DNA of 64,000 bases, taken from assembly GCA_028693035.1 (NCBI GenBank), contig JAQUWE010000001.1, positions 52,279 to 116,278 of the forward strand, written 5' to 3'. This DNA is from Bacilli bacterium. Lineage in GTDB: Bacteria > Bacillota_I > Bacilli_A > RF39 > UBA660. Below, in pieces: positions 41,368 to 51,639 of this stretch. The stretch's first letter is position 1. Each line of letters starts with the position of its first letter. A model generated the notes under the pieces. It ran no database searches, was not told the DNA's origin, and saw only the letters and a list, made by a program, of their open reading frames with translations. Position numbers and translations under genes: made by a program.

Positions 41368-42294
41368 TTAACGATTTTTCATTTGTTTTATTTTTTCTCT
41401 TTCTTGTGACATTAATAAAGATAAATAATCACCATAAATGTTTATTTTGCTTTGCATATCATACTGATTTATAATGGATTGATATTCTTTTAGCAATTTA
41501 ATTTTATCACTTTGTGTAGCCTCTTTTTTTACTAATGTACCCTTTATATCTGTAAGAATTTGTGTAGGGATAATGACGTCTTGATTACGAAACAATCGGT
41601 CAGCTGCTTCTGGTGCTATCAATGTTTCTACAATGTAACTTTTTTGTTCTTGTTTAATTTCCGCTTCTTCATCCTCCACATCATGGGGTACTGTATCGGT
41701 TTCAGTGGCTCTAAGTCCCATCATAAAATAAGGACTAACGATTTCATCACTGGGCGTATAGAAAAACTTAGTAGAATTAGAATTAAATATATCATTTGGG
41801 TTTTGTAATAAATATTCATCTTTATTAAAATTGATGCATCCATAGTTAAAGGCTGATAAATCTGATAATTTACTAAAAATATCGCATTTTATAGCTATTT
41901 TATAATAATTAATTGCTTTTACATATTTTTGATCATAATCCAAAACTTTTTGCTTATTTTCTATAATTAATTTTAAAAGTTCATAAGAAGAAATATTTTT
42001 TTCTGGATCATAATCCAATACATCTTTTCGATAATTTTTAAAATAATCAGAAGATAAATTTTTATAATTTATACCTAGCATATGACAGATATTTTTCTGT
42101 AAAATTTCAAATTCTATTTCTTCGTTATTACTAAAAGAAATATTATATTGAATATTTGCATATTCTTTATGATAAAGTGCAAGACTTTCAATCAGTTTAT
42201 CCAATGTTTTTTCACAATAATCTATTCCTGGATATGGGACTTTATTGGCCCATTTATTTATAAAACCTAATTCTTTTCTTGTAATCATATTCAT
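41368..42294 (-). CDS. Uncharacterised 308-aa protein
   Basis: Intact ORF with RBS region; no confident family. Confidence 0.55.
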   Translation of the reverse strand: MNMITRKELGFINKWANKVPYPGIDYCEKTLDKLIESLALYHKEYANIQYNISFSNNEEIEFEILQKNICHMLGINYKNLSSDYFKNYRKDVLDYDPEKNISSYELLKLIIENKQKVLDYDQKYVKAINYYKIAIKCDIFSKLSDLSAFNYGCINFNKDEYLLQNPNDIFNSNSTKFFYTPSDEIVSPYFMMGLRATETDTVPHDVEDEEAEIKQEQKSYIVETLIAPEAADRLFRNQDVIIPTQILTDIKGTLVKKEATQSDKIKLLKEYQSIINQYDMQSKINIYGDYLSLLMSQEREKIKQMKNR

Positions 42295-42472
42295 TTCCCC
42301 TTTTTCAGTTTGTTATTTTATAATAGAAATACTAGAAAGTCAAGGTATAACAGGTTTTTCTTTTTTTCTAACTAATTCTCCTCTTATATTTCTATATGTC
42401 TTTTATATTACACAAATAGTATACCAGAAATTATAATACAGATATATTTATAAGAAAAAAAATTTTGATTAT

Positions 42473-42503
42473 AAAAAAGTCTATACTTTTATATACTGTA
42501 TAG
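42473..42503 (-). terminator. Rho-independent terminator
   Basis: CTATACAGTATATAAAAGTATAGACTTTTTT on the minus strand. Confidence 0.65.
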
Positions 42504-42521
42504 TTTTTTTTGAAAAAACTA

Positions 42522-43475
42522 TTATTTCGTCAATATTTTTTCTTTTATTTTAGTAGCGACAATTACTTTAGAATCAATAACAAGTGGTTTAAAAATTGCT
42601 TCTTCTATATATCCCTTACTGTTAAAATTAAGTCTAATATCCCAGGCTCCTTGTAAAGGATTTTCTCTAGGATTGTATAGAGATGGAATAAGATAAAGTA
42701 AATGATTGTCCTCTACTTCTCTTTTGCTAGTATGATAATGACCTTGAAGGACTATTTTGGGAATGATATTCTGTTTTTCGTATTTTTCGAAAATATTTTG
42801 TTTATCATGATCTTGCGGATACTTTCTTGTATGCGTTAACATAATATAATCATTTTGAAACTTGAGAAAGGCATAGAAATATCCCATATTAATAAAATCT
42901 GTTCGATTGGAAAAAATATACTTAGAAATATCGAATCCTTCTTTTTTTATACTATGATAATCATGATTTCCCAATAATATATAATGAATAATGTTTTTAT
43001 CATATGGATATTTTCTCACTAAGTACTTGGCTTGGCTATAAATATCTTCATGAAGAGCAGGGTTTCCTTTTTCCTTATATATTCCCTGAACCAAATCCCC
43101 TAAATGAATAAAATTATGAATGCCTTTTTCTATACCATAATTATAAAGTTGGTCAATGGCTCCTATATTTTCATATGGAGAACCTATATGTGTATCAGAA
43201 TAGGCAATGATATGAATAGAATCTTTTTCTACATAAATACTTTTTATTACTTTTTCTTCTAAATCTAATTGTTTTTTTAAAGTGATTATTTCCTTATTAT
43301 CTTGATACTCTTGCTCTATTAGATACCCTTTATTTCTTAAATGATTAAAAGTTTCTAATAATTGATTTGCAGTAAGACCAGTTTTTCCTTTTAATTCTTT
43401 GATAGTTGCATTTTCCTTAATTAAATGCAAAATAACATGGTCTAATTTAGATATTTTGTTATGATCTAATGACAT
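42522..43475 (-). CDS. Winged-helix-like N-terminus fused to calcineurin-type metallophosphoesterase
   Basis: ATIKELKGKTGLTANQLLETFNHLRNKGYLIE (wHTH-like), then AYSDTHIGSP, HLGDLVQG, LLGNHDYHS, LQGHYHTSK. Confidence 0.8.
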   Translation of the reverse strand: MSLDHNKISKLDHVILHLIKENATIKELKGKTGLTANQLLETFNHLRNKGYLIEQEYQDNKEIITLKKQLDLEEKVIKSIYVEKDSIHIIAYSDTHIGSPYENIGAIDQLYNYGIEKGIHNFIHLGDLVQGIYKEKGNPALHEDIYSQAKYLVRKYPYDKNIIHYILLGNHDYHSIKKEGFDISKYIFSNRTDFINMGYFYAFLKFQNDYIMLTHTRKYPQDHDKQNIFEKYEKQNIIPKIVLQGHYHTSKREVEDNHLLYLIPSLYNPRENPLQGAWDIRLNFNSKGYIEEAIFKPLVIDSKVIVATKIKEKILTK

Positions 43476-43490
43476 ACTACTTCCTCCTTA

Positions 43491-43903
43491 TAGTCTTAGA
43501 TTTTTAGTTTTTATATATATAAACTTTGTAAACAAAGCGGTTTTAGGCAAAAAAAGAACCTAATATAAAAATACATTAGATTCTTCATTGTTTTTATAAA
43601 TAGATTGCAGAAAAAACAACATTTTCTGTTTTGATTGCGGATCAGTATATTAGACAGTTTACTTCTTTTTGTCATAAAATTACCCCAACTTTTTCAATAG
43701 TCTTAGATTTTTGGCTTTTATATATATAAACTTTGTAAACAAAGCGGTTTTTAGGCAAAAAAAGAACCTAATATAAAAATACATTAGATTCTTCATTGTT
43801 TTTATAAATAGATTGCAGAAAAAAACAACATTTTCTGTTTTGATTGCGGATCAGTATATTAGACAGTTTACTTCTTTTTGTCATAAAATTACCTCAACTT
43901 TTT
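43491..43903. repeat. Two direct tandem copies of a ~207-bp noncoding unit
   Basis: 43491-43697 and 43698-43903 are near identical (tagtcttagattttt...gtcataaaattacc[c/t]caactttt), with a few substitutions and homopolymer indels. Confidence 0.93.
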
Positions 43904-43993
43904 AAATTGATATCCAAGGATAGTGTAACAAATGATTGAAATATTTGTCAACACTTATTTTAAAGTTTTAATAAATTTATTACAGAAGACAAT

Positions 43994-44881
43994 TTAAAAC
44001 AACTGTATTTGTTCTTTTACTACTTTTTCCTTTTGATAGGCCTTTATAATATCTTCCATCTGATATAAAAGACCATATTTTTCACACTCTTTTGTAAAGA
44101 TTTGGTATAATTCTTTATAATTTGGAGCAAAACACATATATTTATTGCCATACTGTTTAATATATTTTTCTTTTATTCCAGGAAAACTTTTTTCTAATTG
44201 ACAATAATAATACTCTCTTTGATTTTCTCTTAAAGTGACTCCCATATACGTATGAATAAATTTGGCCCCATTTAGGGCAGCTAGCCGAACAAGTTCCTTA
44301 ATATCGTCTACAGAATCTGTAAGAAAAGGAAGTATGGGATTCATCATAACACCTACAAAAATACCATTATCACTTAAAACTTTTATAGCATTCAATCTTT
44401 TAGAAGATGGAATTACATGAGGCTCTATTATTTTGGATAAGGCATCTTTAGGGGTTGTAATGGTAAATTTAATAATCACATCATTTTTACTATTGATTTC
44501 TTTTAAAATATCTAAATCACGTAAAATTAAATCACTTTTTGTATCAATAGAAACCCCATAATTATATTTAGATATAAGTTTTAAAGCACCTCTTGTTAAT
44601 TCATATTTACGTTCCTCTGGATTGTAAGTATCTGACATTGCGCCAATTCCTATGACACCTTTATTACGTTTACTAGATAACTCCTTTTCTAAAATAAGAA
44701 GAGCATTCTCTTTTCCTCTTACTTTATCGAAAGAATCAATATGATAACAAGCACTTCTACTATCACAGTAAATACAACCATGGCAGCAACCTCTATACAA
44801 ATTCATATTATAATGAATTCCATACCATTCATTTCCATATTTTACTTTTGATAATATTGTTTTTGTTGGTATAAATTCCAT
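43994..44881 (-). CDS. SPL-family (spore photoproduct lyase-like) radical SAM protein
   Basis: NLYRGCCHGCIYCDSRSACY, IGAMSDTYNPEERKYELTRGALKLI. Confidence 0.85.
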   Translation of the reverse strand: MEFIPTKTILSKVKYGNEWYGIHYNMNLYRGCCHGCIYCDSRSACYHIDSFDKVRGKENALLILEKELSSKRNKGVIGIGAMSDTYNPEERKYELTRGALKLISKYNYGVSIDTKSDLILRDLDILKEINSKNDVIIKFTITTPKDALSKIIEPHVIPSSKRLNAIKVLSDNGIFVGVMMNPILPFLTDSVDDIKELVRLAALNGAKFIHTYMGVTLRENQREYYYCQLEKSFPGIKEKYIKQYGNKYMCFAPNYKELYQIFTKECEKYGLLYQMEDIIKAYQKEKVVKEQIQLF

Positions 44882-44941
44882 ATTTCCTCCTAGGTCTATT
44901 TTTTATAAGAAAAAAATGGTATGAAACCATTTCTTTTATTT

Positions 44942-46858
44942 TTATTTTTCCATTTTAATTCTAACTTCATAGTGTCCTGGTAAATCCATTTCTTCAATAT
45001 CTACTTTGATTCCTAATCCTTCTAATTGATTTGAAAGATTTCTTACCATATTAATTCCTTCTCTAATATTGAAAGAAAGTGGTAAAGTCGTAGAAACAGG
45101 AACCTGTGGTTCTTCTACCATTGGTTGTTCTGGTACTTTTATTACAGGTGCGGTTGCGGCTTCATTCATTCCTTCTGGTTGTAAAGGAATAATAGGTTCC
45201 TCAAATTTGTGAGCATTTGGAATGGCTTCTGGACCCATTGGTGTATAGGTTACCTCTGGAGTTGGTACTGGAACTGGAGTAGGAATAGTCTCTACTGGTT
45301 CTAAACGTAGAGGCTCTATCGTTGGAGTCTCTACTACCATAGCTGGCTGTGAAAAAATATCTTCTACTGGTGCTTGTGGTTCTTCTACTATTGGTTGTAC
45401 AAATTCAGGTTGTACGATTTCTGGAACCGCTACTTCAGCAATACCACTTGATTGTTGTGGTGCTGGAGCTGGCACTGGATCAATAAAAGGATTTTCTAAT
45501 ATATTAGGTGTTTGTTCTGTAAATGTATTTTGTACAGTTGGTGCTTCTACTGGAGCTGGAGTAGGAATATTCAAATCTGAAAAGATAGGAGAATCATCAC
45601 TAAAGATAGAAGTATTTGAAGGAGCTACCTCTGATACTATTTGATGATTTGCATCAACATTTTCCATACTTGGTAAAACATCGAAAAATTTTCCTGCTGG
45701 TTCCTTTGGTAATTCTACCTCTTGTGGCACAACTTCTGGTTCTGCTCCTGGGGTTGGCATAAAATTAAATTCACTTGCAACTGGCGCTGATTTTGGTGCA
45801 ATATCTGCTGCCTCTCTTTGAATTTTATCAATATCCATAAATCCAGGATTTATCATTTGTGGATTTTGTTGTTGTATAGTTCTTTCTGGTTCTACAGGTC
45901 CTACTGTAGAAGGAATAACCATTTCAGGCATAATTTCTACTGGAGCTGGTTCTGGTTGCTTTGGAAGTTGTTCTGTGGGAATATCGTCTATAATATTTAC
46001 TTGTGGTAAATCAAATTGATTGATTGGATCGTTGTTATTCATTGTTTCTTCCTCTCCTTTTTTTATATTTAATGAATTGATAAAATCTAATATTTCTTGT
46101 TCTTCTACTTGGAAATCTGGTTCTGTTTGAGATTCTTTTGGTTCGGGTTTGATGATATTTGGAGATATATTTTGAATATCTACCGCTTCTTTTTCTATCT
46201 TATCAATATCCATAAATCCAGGATTTATTCCTTTTCCTTTTTTTTCTAAATCTTCTTCCAATATTTTCTTTATTTCTTCATCTGCTTTTCTAACAGTCAT
46301 TCTTTCTTGCATAATTCTATACAATAATTGTACTTGTTTTTCTTTATCACGAACTCTTAATAAAGAACGAGCATGTCTTTCTGAAATTTTATTTTCAAGT
46401 AATGCCTCTTGCACATCATCCGTAAGTTGCAAAAGCCTTAATTTATTGGCAACGGTAGCTTGTGTAACCCCTAATTTTTTTGCCAAATCTTCTTGTGTTA
46501 AGTCTCCCATATCTAAAATTTTACGGTAAGATACGGCTTCTTCTATTGGGGTCAAATCTTCTCTTTGCACATTTTCTATAAGAGCTATTTCTGAACTATC
46601 TTTATCATTTAAATTGTTAATAATTGCTGGGACCATTTCTAACCCAGCCATCACAGATGCTTTATAACGTCTTTCTCCTGCAATGATTTCATATTTATCT
46701 CCAAGTGCCCTTACAGTAATAGGCTGGATAACGCCATACTTTTTAATGGATTCTGCTAATTCTTGAATCTTATCCTCATTAAAGTGAATACGAGGTTGGA
46801 ATCGGTTAGGCAGAATATCGTTTATATGAAGCATGACAACTTTTGGTTCACTCTTCAT
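44942..46858 (-). CDS. parB: ParB/Spo0J-type chromosome partitioning protein with long Pro/Glu-rich insert
   Basis: ILPNRFQPRIHFNEDKIQELAESIKKYGVIQPITVR, GERRYKASVMAGL, ALIENVQREDLTPIEEA, LGVTQATVANKLRLL, ERHARSLL; then a low-complexity region and C-terminal SNQLEGLGIKVDIEEMDLPGHYEVRIKMEK. Start taken at MKSEP after GGGAGG. Confidence 0.92.
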   Translation of the reverse strand: MKSEPKVVMLHINDILPNRFQPRIHFNEDKIQELAESIKKYGVIQPITVRALGDKYEIIAGERRYKASVMAGLEMVPAIINNLNDKDSSEIALIENVQREDLTPIEEAVSYRKILDMGDLTQEDLAKKLGVTQATVANKLRLLQLTDDVQEALLENKISERHARSLLRVRDKEKQVQLLYRIMQERMTVRKADEEIKKILEEDLEKKGKGINPGFMDIDKIEKEAVDIQNISPNIIKPEPKESQTEPDFQVEEQEILDFINSLNIKKGEEETMNNNDPINQFDLPQVNIIDDIPTEQLPKQPEPAPVEIMPEMVIPSTVGPVEPERTIQQQNPQMINPGFMDIDKIQREAADIAPKSAPVASEFNFMPTPGAEPEVVPQEVELPKEPAGKFFDVLPSMENVDANHQIVSEVAPSNTSIFSDDSPIFSDLNIPTPAPVEAPTVQNTFTEQTPNILENPFIDPVPAPAPQQSSGIAEVAVPEIVQPEFVQPIVEEPQAPVEDIFSQPAMVVETPTIEPLRLEPVETIPTPVPVPTPEVTYTPMGPEAIPNAHKFEEPIIPLQPEGMNEAATAPVIKVPEQPMVEEPQVPVSTTLPLSFNIREGINMVRNLSNQLEGLGIKVDIEEMDLPGHYEVRIKMEK

Positions 46859-47037
46859 CACACGTACCTCCCGCAATTTTCTTTTATCTATTCTTTTACA
46901 ATTACTATATTACTATACTTTGGGAAATAATTCAACAAACTTTTTAAAATGTTAATGGTTTTTTAGTGATTTTTATAATCCTTAAAGAAAAATTATTTTT
47001 ATACTTTCACTATTGACAACAAATTCTTAAAAAAAAA

Positions 47038-47502
47038 TTATATTTTTAATTTTTTCGCATATTCATCATCTATAAAACCAACACTTTCATACATTTTCAT
47101 AGCAACAGGATTCTTTGTGCTCAATTTAAACTTGTTAATTCCTAAACGCTTACCTAATTCTATACATTCTAAAAATACTTTCTTTTGATATCCTTTACTC
47201 CTATGATTTTCTTTCGTGTACACACTTGTAATATATCCAACCTTACAACTTAGGTCATCTGCTTGTGGAAAGTATTTGAAGATAGTCAGACCACATATAG
47301 AAACAAGTTCACTATCAACATATGTTCCATACATATATAATTCTTTATCAATATTTTGATTTAAAAATTCTCTTGTTTTATTTTCCAATATTTTTTCATC
47401 AAGTCCTAAATTTCCTTTAAAATCAAACTTCTGTAATTCTATTCTTAAGGGAATGATTTCTTCTATATTTTTTTTGGTTAATTTTTTAACTTCTACTTCC
47501 AT
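47038..47502 (-). CDS. GNAT family N-acetyltransferase
   Basis: VGYITSVYTKENHRSKGYQKKVFLECIELGKRLGINKFKLSTKNPVAMKMYESVGF. Confidence 0.88.
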   Translation of the reverse strand: MEVEVKKLTKKNIEEIIPLRIELQKFDFKGNLGLDEKILENKTREFLNQNIDKELYMYGTYVDSELVSICGLTIFKYFPQADDLSCKVGYITSVYTKENHRSKGYQKKVFLECIELGKRLGINKFKLSTKNPVAMKMYESVGFIDDEYAKKLKI

Positions 47503-47652
47503 TTTTTTTCACCTTCTATTACATTATTTTTTTTCTTAGATATATTAAATACTATGCTTATCCTATTGGAATCAAAGGAAATATTGAAGATAAGCACAAC
47601 ACCAAGTTCATACATTATACCACAAAAAAAAGAGCATATATAAACATATACT

Positions 47653-48357
47653 CTATAATGATTTATTTTTTATATCCCCATATTTTCTTGGATATTTTAG
47701 AGATGTTTCTTTTTCCTTTTGAAATTTTAAAATGGTTCTTGTACTATTTTCTATAGGAAGTAAAAAACAATCCTTTTTTACAAGTTTACTATGAAGAATT
47801 TGTAACGCTTTATTTGTTTTTTGTAATTCTTCCTCACAGTGGCCTTTCATGGGTATGAAATGTCCCCCTACTTTTACTAAAGGAATACTATATTCCATTA
47901 AAATAGAAAGTGGTGCGACAGCTCTAGAAGTAACAACATCAAATTGTTCCCTTACTTTTTTCCCATATTCTTCTGCTCTTTCATGAAGAACTATACAATT
48001 TGTAAGCTTTAATTCTTCAATAACTGTTTTTAGAAAAATAGTTCTTTTTTGAAGAGAATCAACAAGTGTTACAGATAGATTTGGATATAGTATTTTCAAA
48101 ACCAAACCAGGAAATCCTGCACCTGTTCCAATATCGCATAAACTTTTTATACTTGTTAAATCAATACTTTTATTTAAAGTAGCACTATCATAGAAGTGTT
48201 TTAAATAAACATCTTTCTTTTCCGTAATACCTGTTAAGTTCATCTTTTCATTCCAAGTAATTAGTAAGTGATAATAGGAATCTAACTGCTGGAGTTGTTC
48301 CTCTGTAATGTTTATCCTTAATTTCTCTAGTTCTTCTATAAATATCTTAATTTCCAT
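47653..48357 (-). CDS. rsmG: 16S rRNA (guanine-N7)-methyltransferase RsmG
   Basis: YHLLITWNEKMNLTGI, CDIGTGAGFPGLVLKI, VTSRAVAPL. Confidence 0.95.
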   Translation of the reverse strand: MEIKIFIEELEKLRINITEEQLQQLDSYYHLLITWNEKMNLTGITEKKDVYLKHFYDSATLNKSIDLTSIKSLCDIGTGAGFPGLVLKILYPNLSVTLVDSLQKRTIFLKTVIEELKLTNCIVLHERAEEYGKKVREQFDVVTSRAVAPLSILMEYSIPLVKVGGHFIPMKGHCEEELQKTNKALQILHSKLVKKDCFLLPIENSTRTILKFQKEKETSLKYPRKYGDIKNKSL

Positions 48358-50218
48358 CTACTTGTCCCCTTTTGATATAAATCATTAAAATAGAAATATC
48401 GGCTGGATTGACTCCACTGATACGAATGGCTTGCCCAATCGATACTGGTTTTACTTCTTTTAATTTTTGTCTCGCTTCTGATGCTATATTTTTAATTTCA
48501 TCATAATTTATCCATGATGGAATTTTTTTGTTTTCAAGTTCTACCATTTTTTCTGCATCTGCTTGGGCTTTTTTTAAATACCCTTCGTATTTATTCGTAA
48601 GTTCTACTTCTTCTATAACATCTTTATCATAAGGAATATTTATGAAATGTTTTAAGGCTTCCATATTCCATTCTTGTCTTTTTAATAAATCATATAACGT
48701 AATAGCATCTTTTAAAATAGGACTTCCCATTTCTTCAAAATACGTATTGATTTCTACTTTAGGTGTCAATTTGGTTTTCTTTAATAATTGTGTTAATTCT
48801 TCCATTTGCTTATTTTTCGTTACAAATTGTTGATATCTATTTTCATCAATTAAACCTATATCATATCCATATTGACGAAGGCGCATATCCGCATTGTCAT
48901 GGCGAAGCAATAAACGGTACTCTGCACGAGATGTTAATAAACGATAAGGATCTCTTACACCTTTGGTAATTAAATCATCAATTAAAACACCTATATAAGC
49001 ATCATTTCTTTTTAAAATAAGAGGTTCTTTTTGCTCTATTTTTAAAGAGGCATTGATTCCTGCAATTAAACCTTGACAAGCTGCTTCTTCATATCCACTG
49101 GTTCCATTGATTTGTCCTGCTGTAAATAAATTTTGAATCAATTTAGTTTCAAGGGATGCTTTTAACTGGGTTGGATAGATGGCATCATATTCAATGGCAT
49201 ATCCATATTTACTAATTACGGCGTTTTCAAAGCCTGGGAGACTATGAACCATTTTATCTTGAATTTCCTTTGGCATACTTGTAGAAAATCCCTGTAAGTA
49301 GATTTCATCATAATAAAGACTTTCTGGCTCTACAAATAATTGATGTTTTTCTTTGTCAGCAAAACGAACCACTTTATCTTCAATAGAAGGACAATATCTA
49401 GGACCAATCCCTTTGATATCATCTAAGCCACCATACATACTTGATTTAGATAAGTTATCTCTAATAATTTGGTGTGTTTCTTCTGTTGTATAAGTAATAT
49501 AACAAGGAACTTGTTCTTCTACTTTATAATAAGGAGCGTGGTCATGACTAAATGTATATAATTTATCATCCCCCGGCTCTACTCTTACTTTTGTATAATC
49601 AATTGAATCTTTTTCAATTCTTTGCGGCGTTCCTGTTTTAAGTCGGATAATTTTGAACCCTAATTTTTCTAGGTGTTCACTTAGATATAAACTTGGTTTT
49701 TCCCCATGTGGTCCTTCTCTTCTACGTGTATCTCCTATTAGAACATCTGCTTTCATATAAGTACCTGTTGTTAAAATAATAGCTTTAGAAGTGATTTGCT
49801 CTCCATTTTCTAAAACAACACCTTGTACTTGATTATCTTTTACGATTAAATCTTCAACAAGTGATTCTTGAATGGTTAAATGTTCTGTTTCTTGTAGTGT
49901 CTTTAACATCTCTTTAGGATAAGTAACTTTATCTGCTTGCGCTCTTAAAGCTCTCACTGCGGGTCCTTTTTTATTATTAAGTAATTTCATTTGTAATAAT
50001 GTTTTATCGGCATTATGACCCATTTCTCCACCTAAAGCATCTATTTCTCTTACAACAATCCCCTTTGCACTTCCTCCAATAGAGGGATTACAAGGCATGG
50101 TTGCAATATTATCAATTCTTCCGGTAAGGAGTAATGTGGCATGGCCTTTTCTAGCAGAAGCCAGGGCTGCTTCACATCCTGCATGCCCTCCTCCTACTAC
50201 TATAATTTCATAATTCAT
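48347..50218 (-). CDS. mnmG: tRNA uridine-5-carboxymethylaminomethyl modification enzyme MnmG
   Basis: IIVVGGGHAGCEAALASARKG, CNPSIGGSAKGIVVREIDALGGEMG, TSRAEYRLLLRHDNAD. Confidence 0.97.
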   Translation of the reverse strand: MNYEIIVVGGGHAGCEAALASARKGHATLLLTGRIDNIATMPCNPSIGGSAKGIVVREIDALGGEMGHNADKTLLQMKLLNNKKGPAVRALRAQADKVTYPKEMLKTLQETEHLTIQESLVEDLIVKDNQVQGVVLENGEQITSKAIILTTGTYMKADVLIGDTRRREGPHGEKPSLYLSEHLEKLGFKIIRLKTGTPQRIEKDSIDYTKVRVEPGDDKLYTFSHDHAPYYKVEEQVPCYITYTTEETHQIIRDNLSKSSMYGGLDDIKGIGPRYCPSIEDKVVRFADKEKHQLFVEPESLYYDEIYLQGFSTSMPKEIQDKMVHSLPGFENAVISKYGYAIEYDAIYPTQLKASLETKLIQNLFTAGQINGTSGYEEAACQGLIAGINASLKIEQKEPLILKRNDAYIGVLIDDLITKGVRDPYRLLTSRAEYRLLLRHDNADMRLRQYGYDIGLIDENRYQQFVTKNKQMEELTQLLKKTKLTPKVEINTYFEEMGSPILKDAITLYDLLKRQEWNMEALKHFINIPYDKDVIEEVELTNKYEGYLKKAQADAEKMVELENKKIPSWINYDEIKNIASEARQKLKEVKPVSIGQAIRISGVNPADISILMIYIKRGQVDGN

Positions 50219-50282
50219 ATACATCGCCTTCTTTTTCTTATTCATTATACTATTCATTGTCTTTTATGACAAGAAAAAAGAA

Positions 50283-51635
50283 TTATTTTCCTAAACAGAA
50301 ACGGCTAAATAATTCATCTAATAGTTCATCCGTATAGGTTTCCCCTATTACTTCTCCTAAAATATTCCAAGCTTCTTTTAAATCAATGAGTGCCATATCA
50401 ACAGGCATTTGATTTTGAATGGTAGCAATACTTTCATCCAAATGCATTTTGGCTTTTTTGATAAGAGCAAGGATACGAGCATTGCTTAAATAAGTAAAAT
50501 CATTTTGTTCTAATTCTTCTAAGTGAAATAATTCTTTAATATATCTCTTTAAATCTTGAATTCCTTTTTTCTCTACTGTACTTATATAAATCATTTTTTC
50601 TTTAATAAAAGAAGTATCTAATTTAGATTCTAAGTCTATTTTATTAATAATTACAATATGATTTTTTTCTTTTATTTTTTCGTAAAGTTCTTTTTCTTCT
50701 TCTGTAATAATTTCATTATTATTTAAAACAAATAGTACCAATTCTGATTTATCTATAAAAGAAAGACTTTTCTTAACACCAATGCTTTCTACAATATCTT
50801 CTGTTTCTCTAATTCCTGCAGTATCGATCATATGAAGCAAAATGCCATCAATATTAATAACACCTTCAATAATATCTCTTGTTGTACCTGGAATTTCTGT
50901 AACAATGGCTTTATCTTCTTCTAATAATTCATTTAATAAACTACTTTTTCCTACATTGGGTCTCCCTATGATAGAAGTCATAATGCCTTCTTTGATTATT
51001 TTTAAATTTCGGCTTTCTTCTAATACCGTATCCATTTTTTTTGAAATTTCGATAAGAGGATTGGTTAAATCTTCATGGTTTAATTGCTTAATATCTTCAT
51101 ATTCTGGATAATCAATATTCACTTCCATTTGGGCAATAACAGAAATTAAAGTATTTCTAAGATCTTTAATGAAAGAAGAAATACTTCCTTCTACTTGATG
51201 GATAGCGACTTCTCTCATCTTTTCTGTTTTTGATTCTATTAAATCCATAACGCCTTCTGCTTCTGTTAAATCAATTCTTCCATTTAAAAAGGCTCTTTTT
51301 GTAAATTCTCCTGGTTCAGCTAATCTAGCACCGTTTTGTAATAGAAGCTCTAAAATACGGTTGGTCGGCGCGATCCCACCATGACAATTGATTTCTACGA
51401 CATCTTCTGCTGTAAAACTTCTAGGACCCCTCATTACGCTTACTAAAACTTCATCAATTACTTTATCATGATCCATAATATGTCCATAGTTAATGGTATG
51501 ACTAGGTACTTCTTCTAAATTTTTGCCTCTAAAAAGTGTATTAACAATTGTAGTTGCCTTAGATCCACTTACACGAATAATTGAAATAGAACCGATTCCT
51601 AAGGCTGTCGCTATAGCTGCAATCGTATCAAACAT
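50283..51635 (-). CDS. mnmE: tRNA modification GTPase MnmE
   Basis: GRPNVGKSSLLN, PGTTRD, C-terminal FCLGK. Confidence 0.97.
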   Translation of the reverse strand: MFDTIAAIATALGIGSISIIRVSGSKATTIVNTLFRGKNLEEVPSHTINYGHIMDHDKVIDEVLVSVMRGPRSFTAEDVVEINCHGGIAPTNRILELLLQNGARLAEPGEFTKRAFLNGRIDLTEAEGVMDLIESKTEKMREVAIHQVEGSISSFIKDLRNTLISVIAQMEVNIDYPEYEDIKQLNHEDLTNPLIEISKKMDTVLEESRNLKIIKEGIMTSIIGRPNVGKSSLLNELLEEDKAIVTEIPGTTRDIIEGVINIDGILLHMIDTAGIRETEDIVESIGVKKSLSFIDKSELVLFVLNNNEIITEEEKELYEKIKEKNHIVIINKIDLESKLDTSFIKEKMIYISTVEKKGIQDLKRYIKELFHLEELEQNDFTYLSNARILALIKKAKMHLDESIATIQNQMPVDMALIDLKEAWNILGEVIGETYTDELLDELFSRFCLGK

Positions 51636-51639
51636 AAAA

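Noticed and set aside
43491-43903. Insertion sequence or MITE pair
   Set aside because: Direct tandem copies with no transposase, no clear terminal inverted repeats and no target-site duplication.
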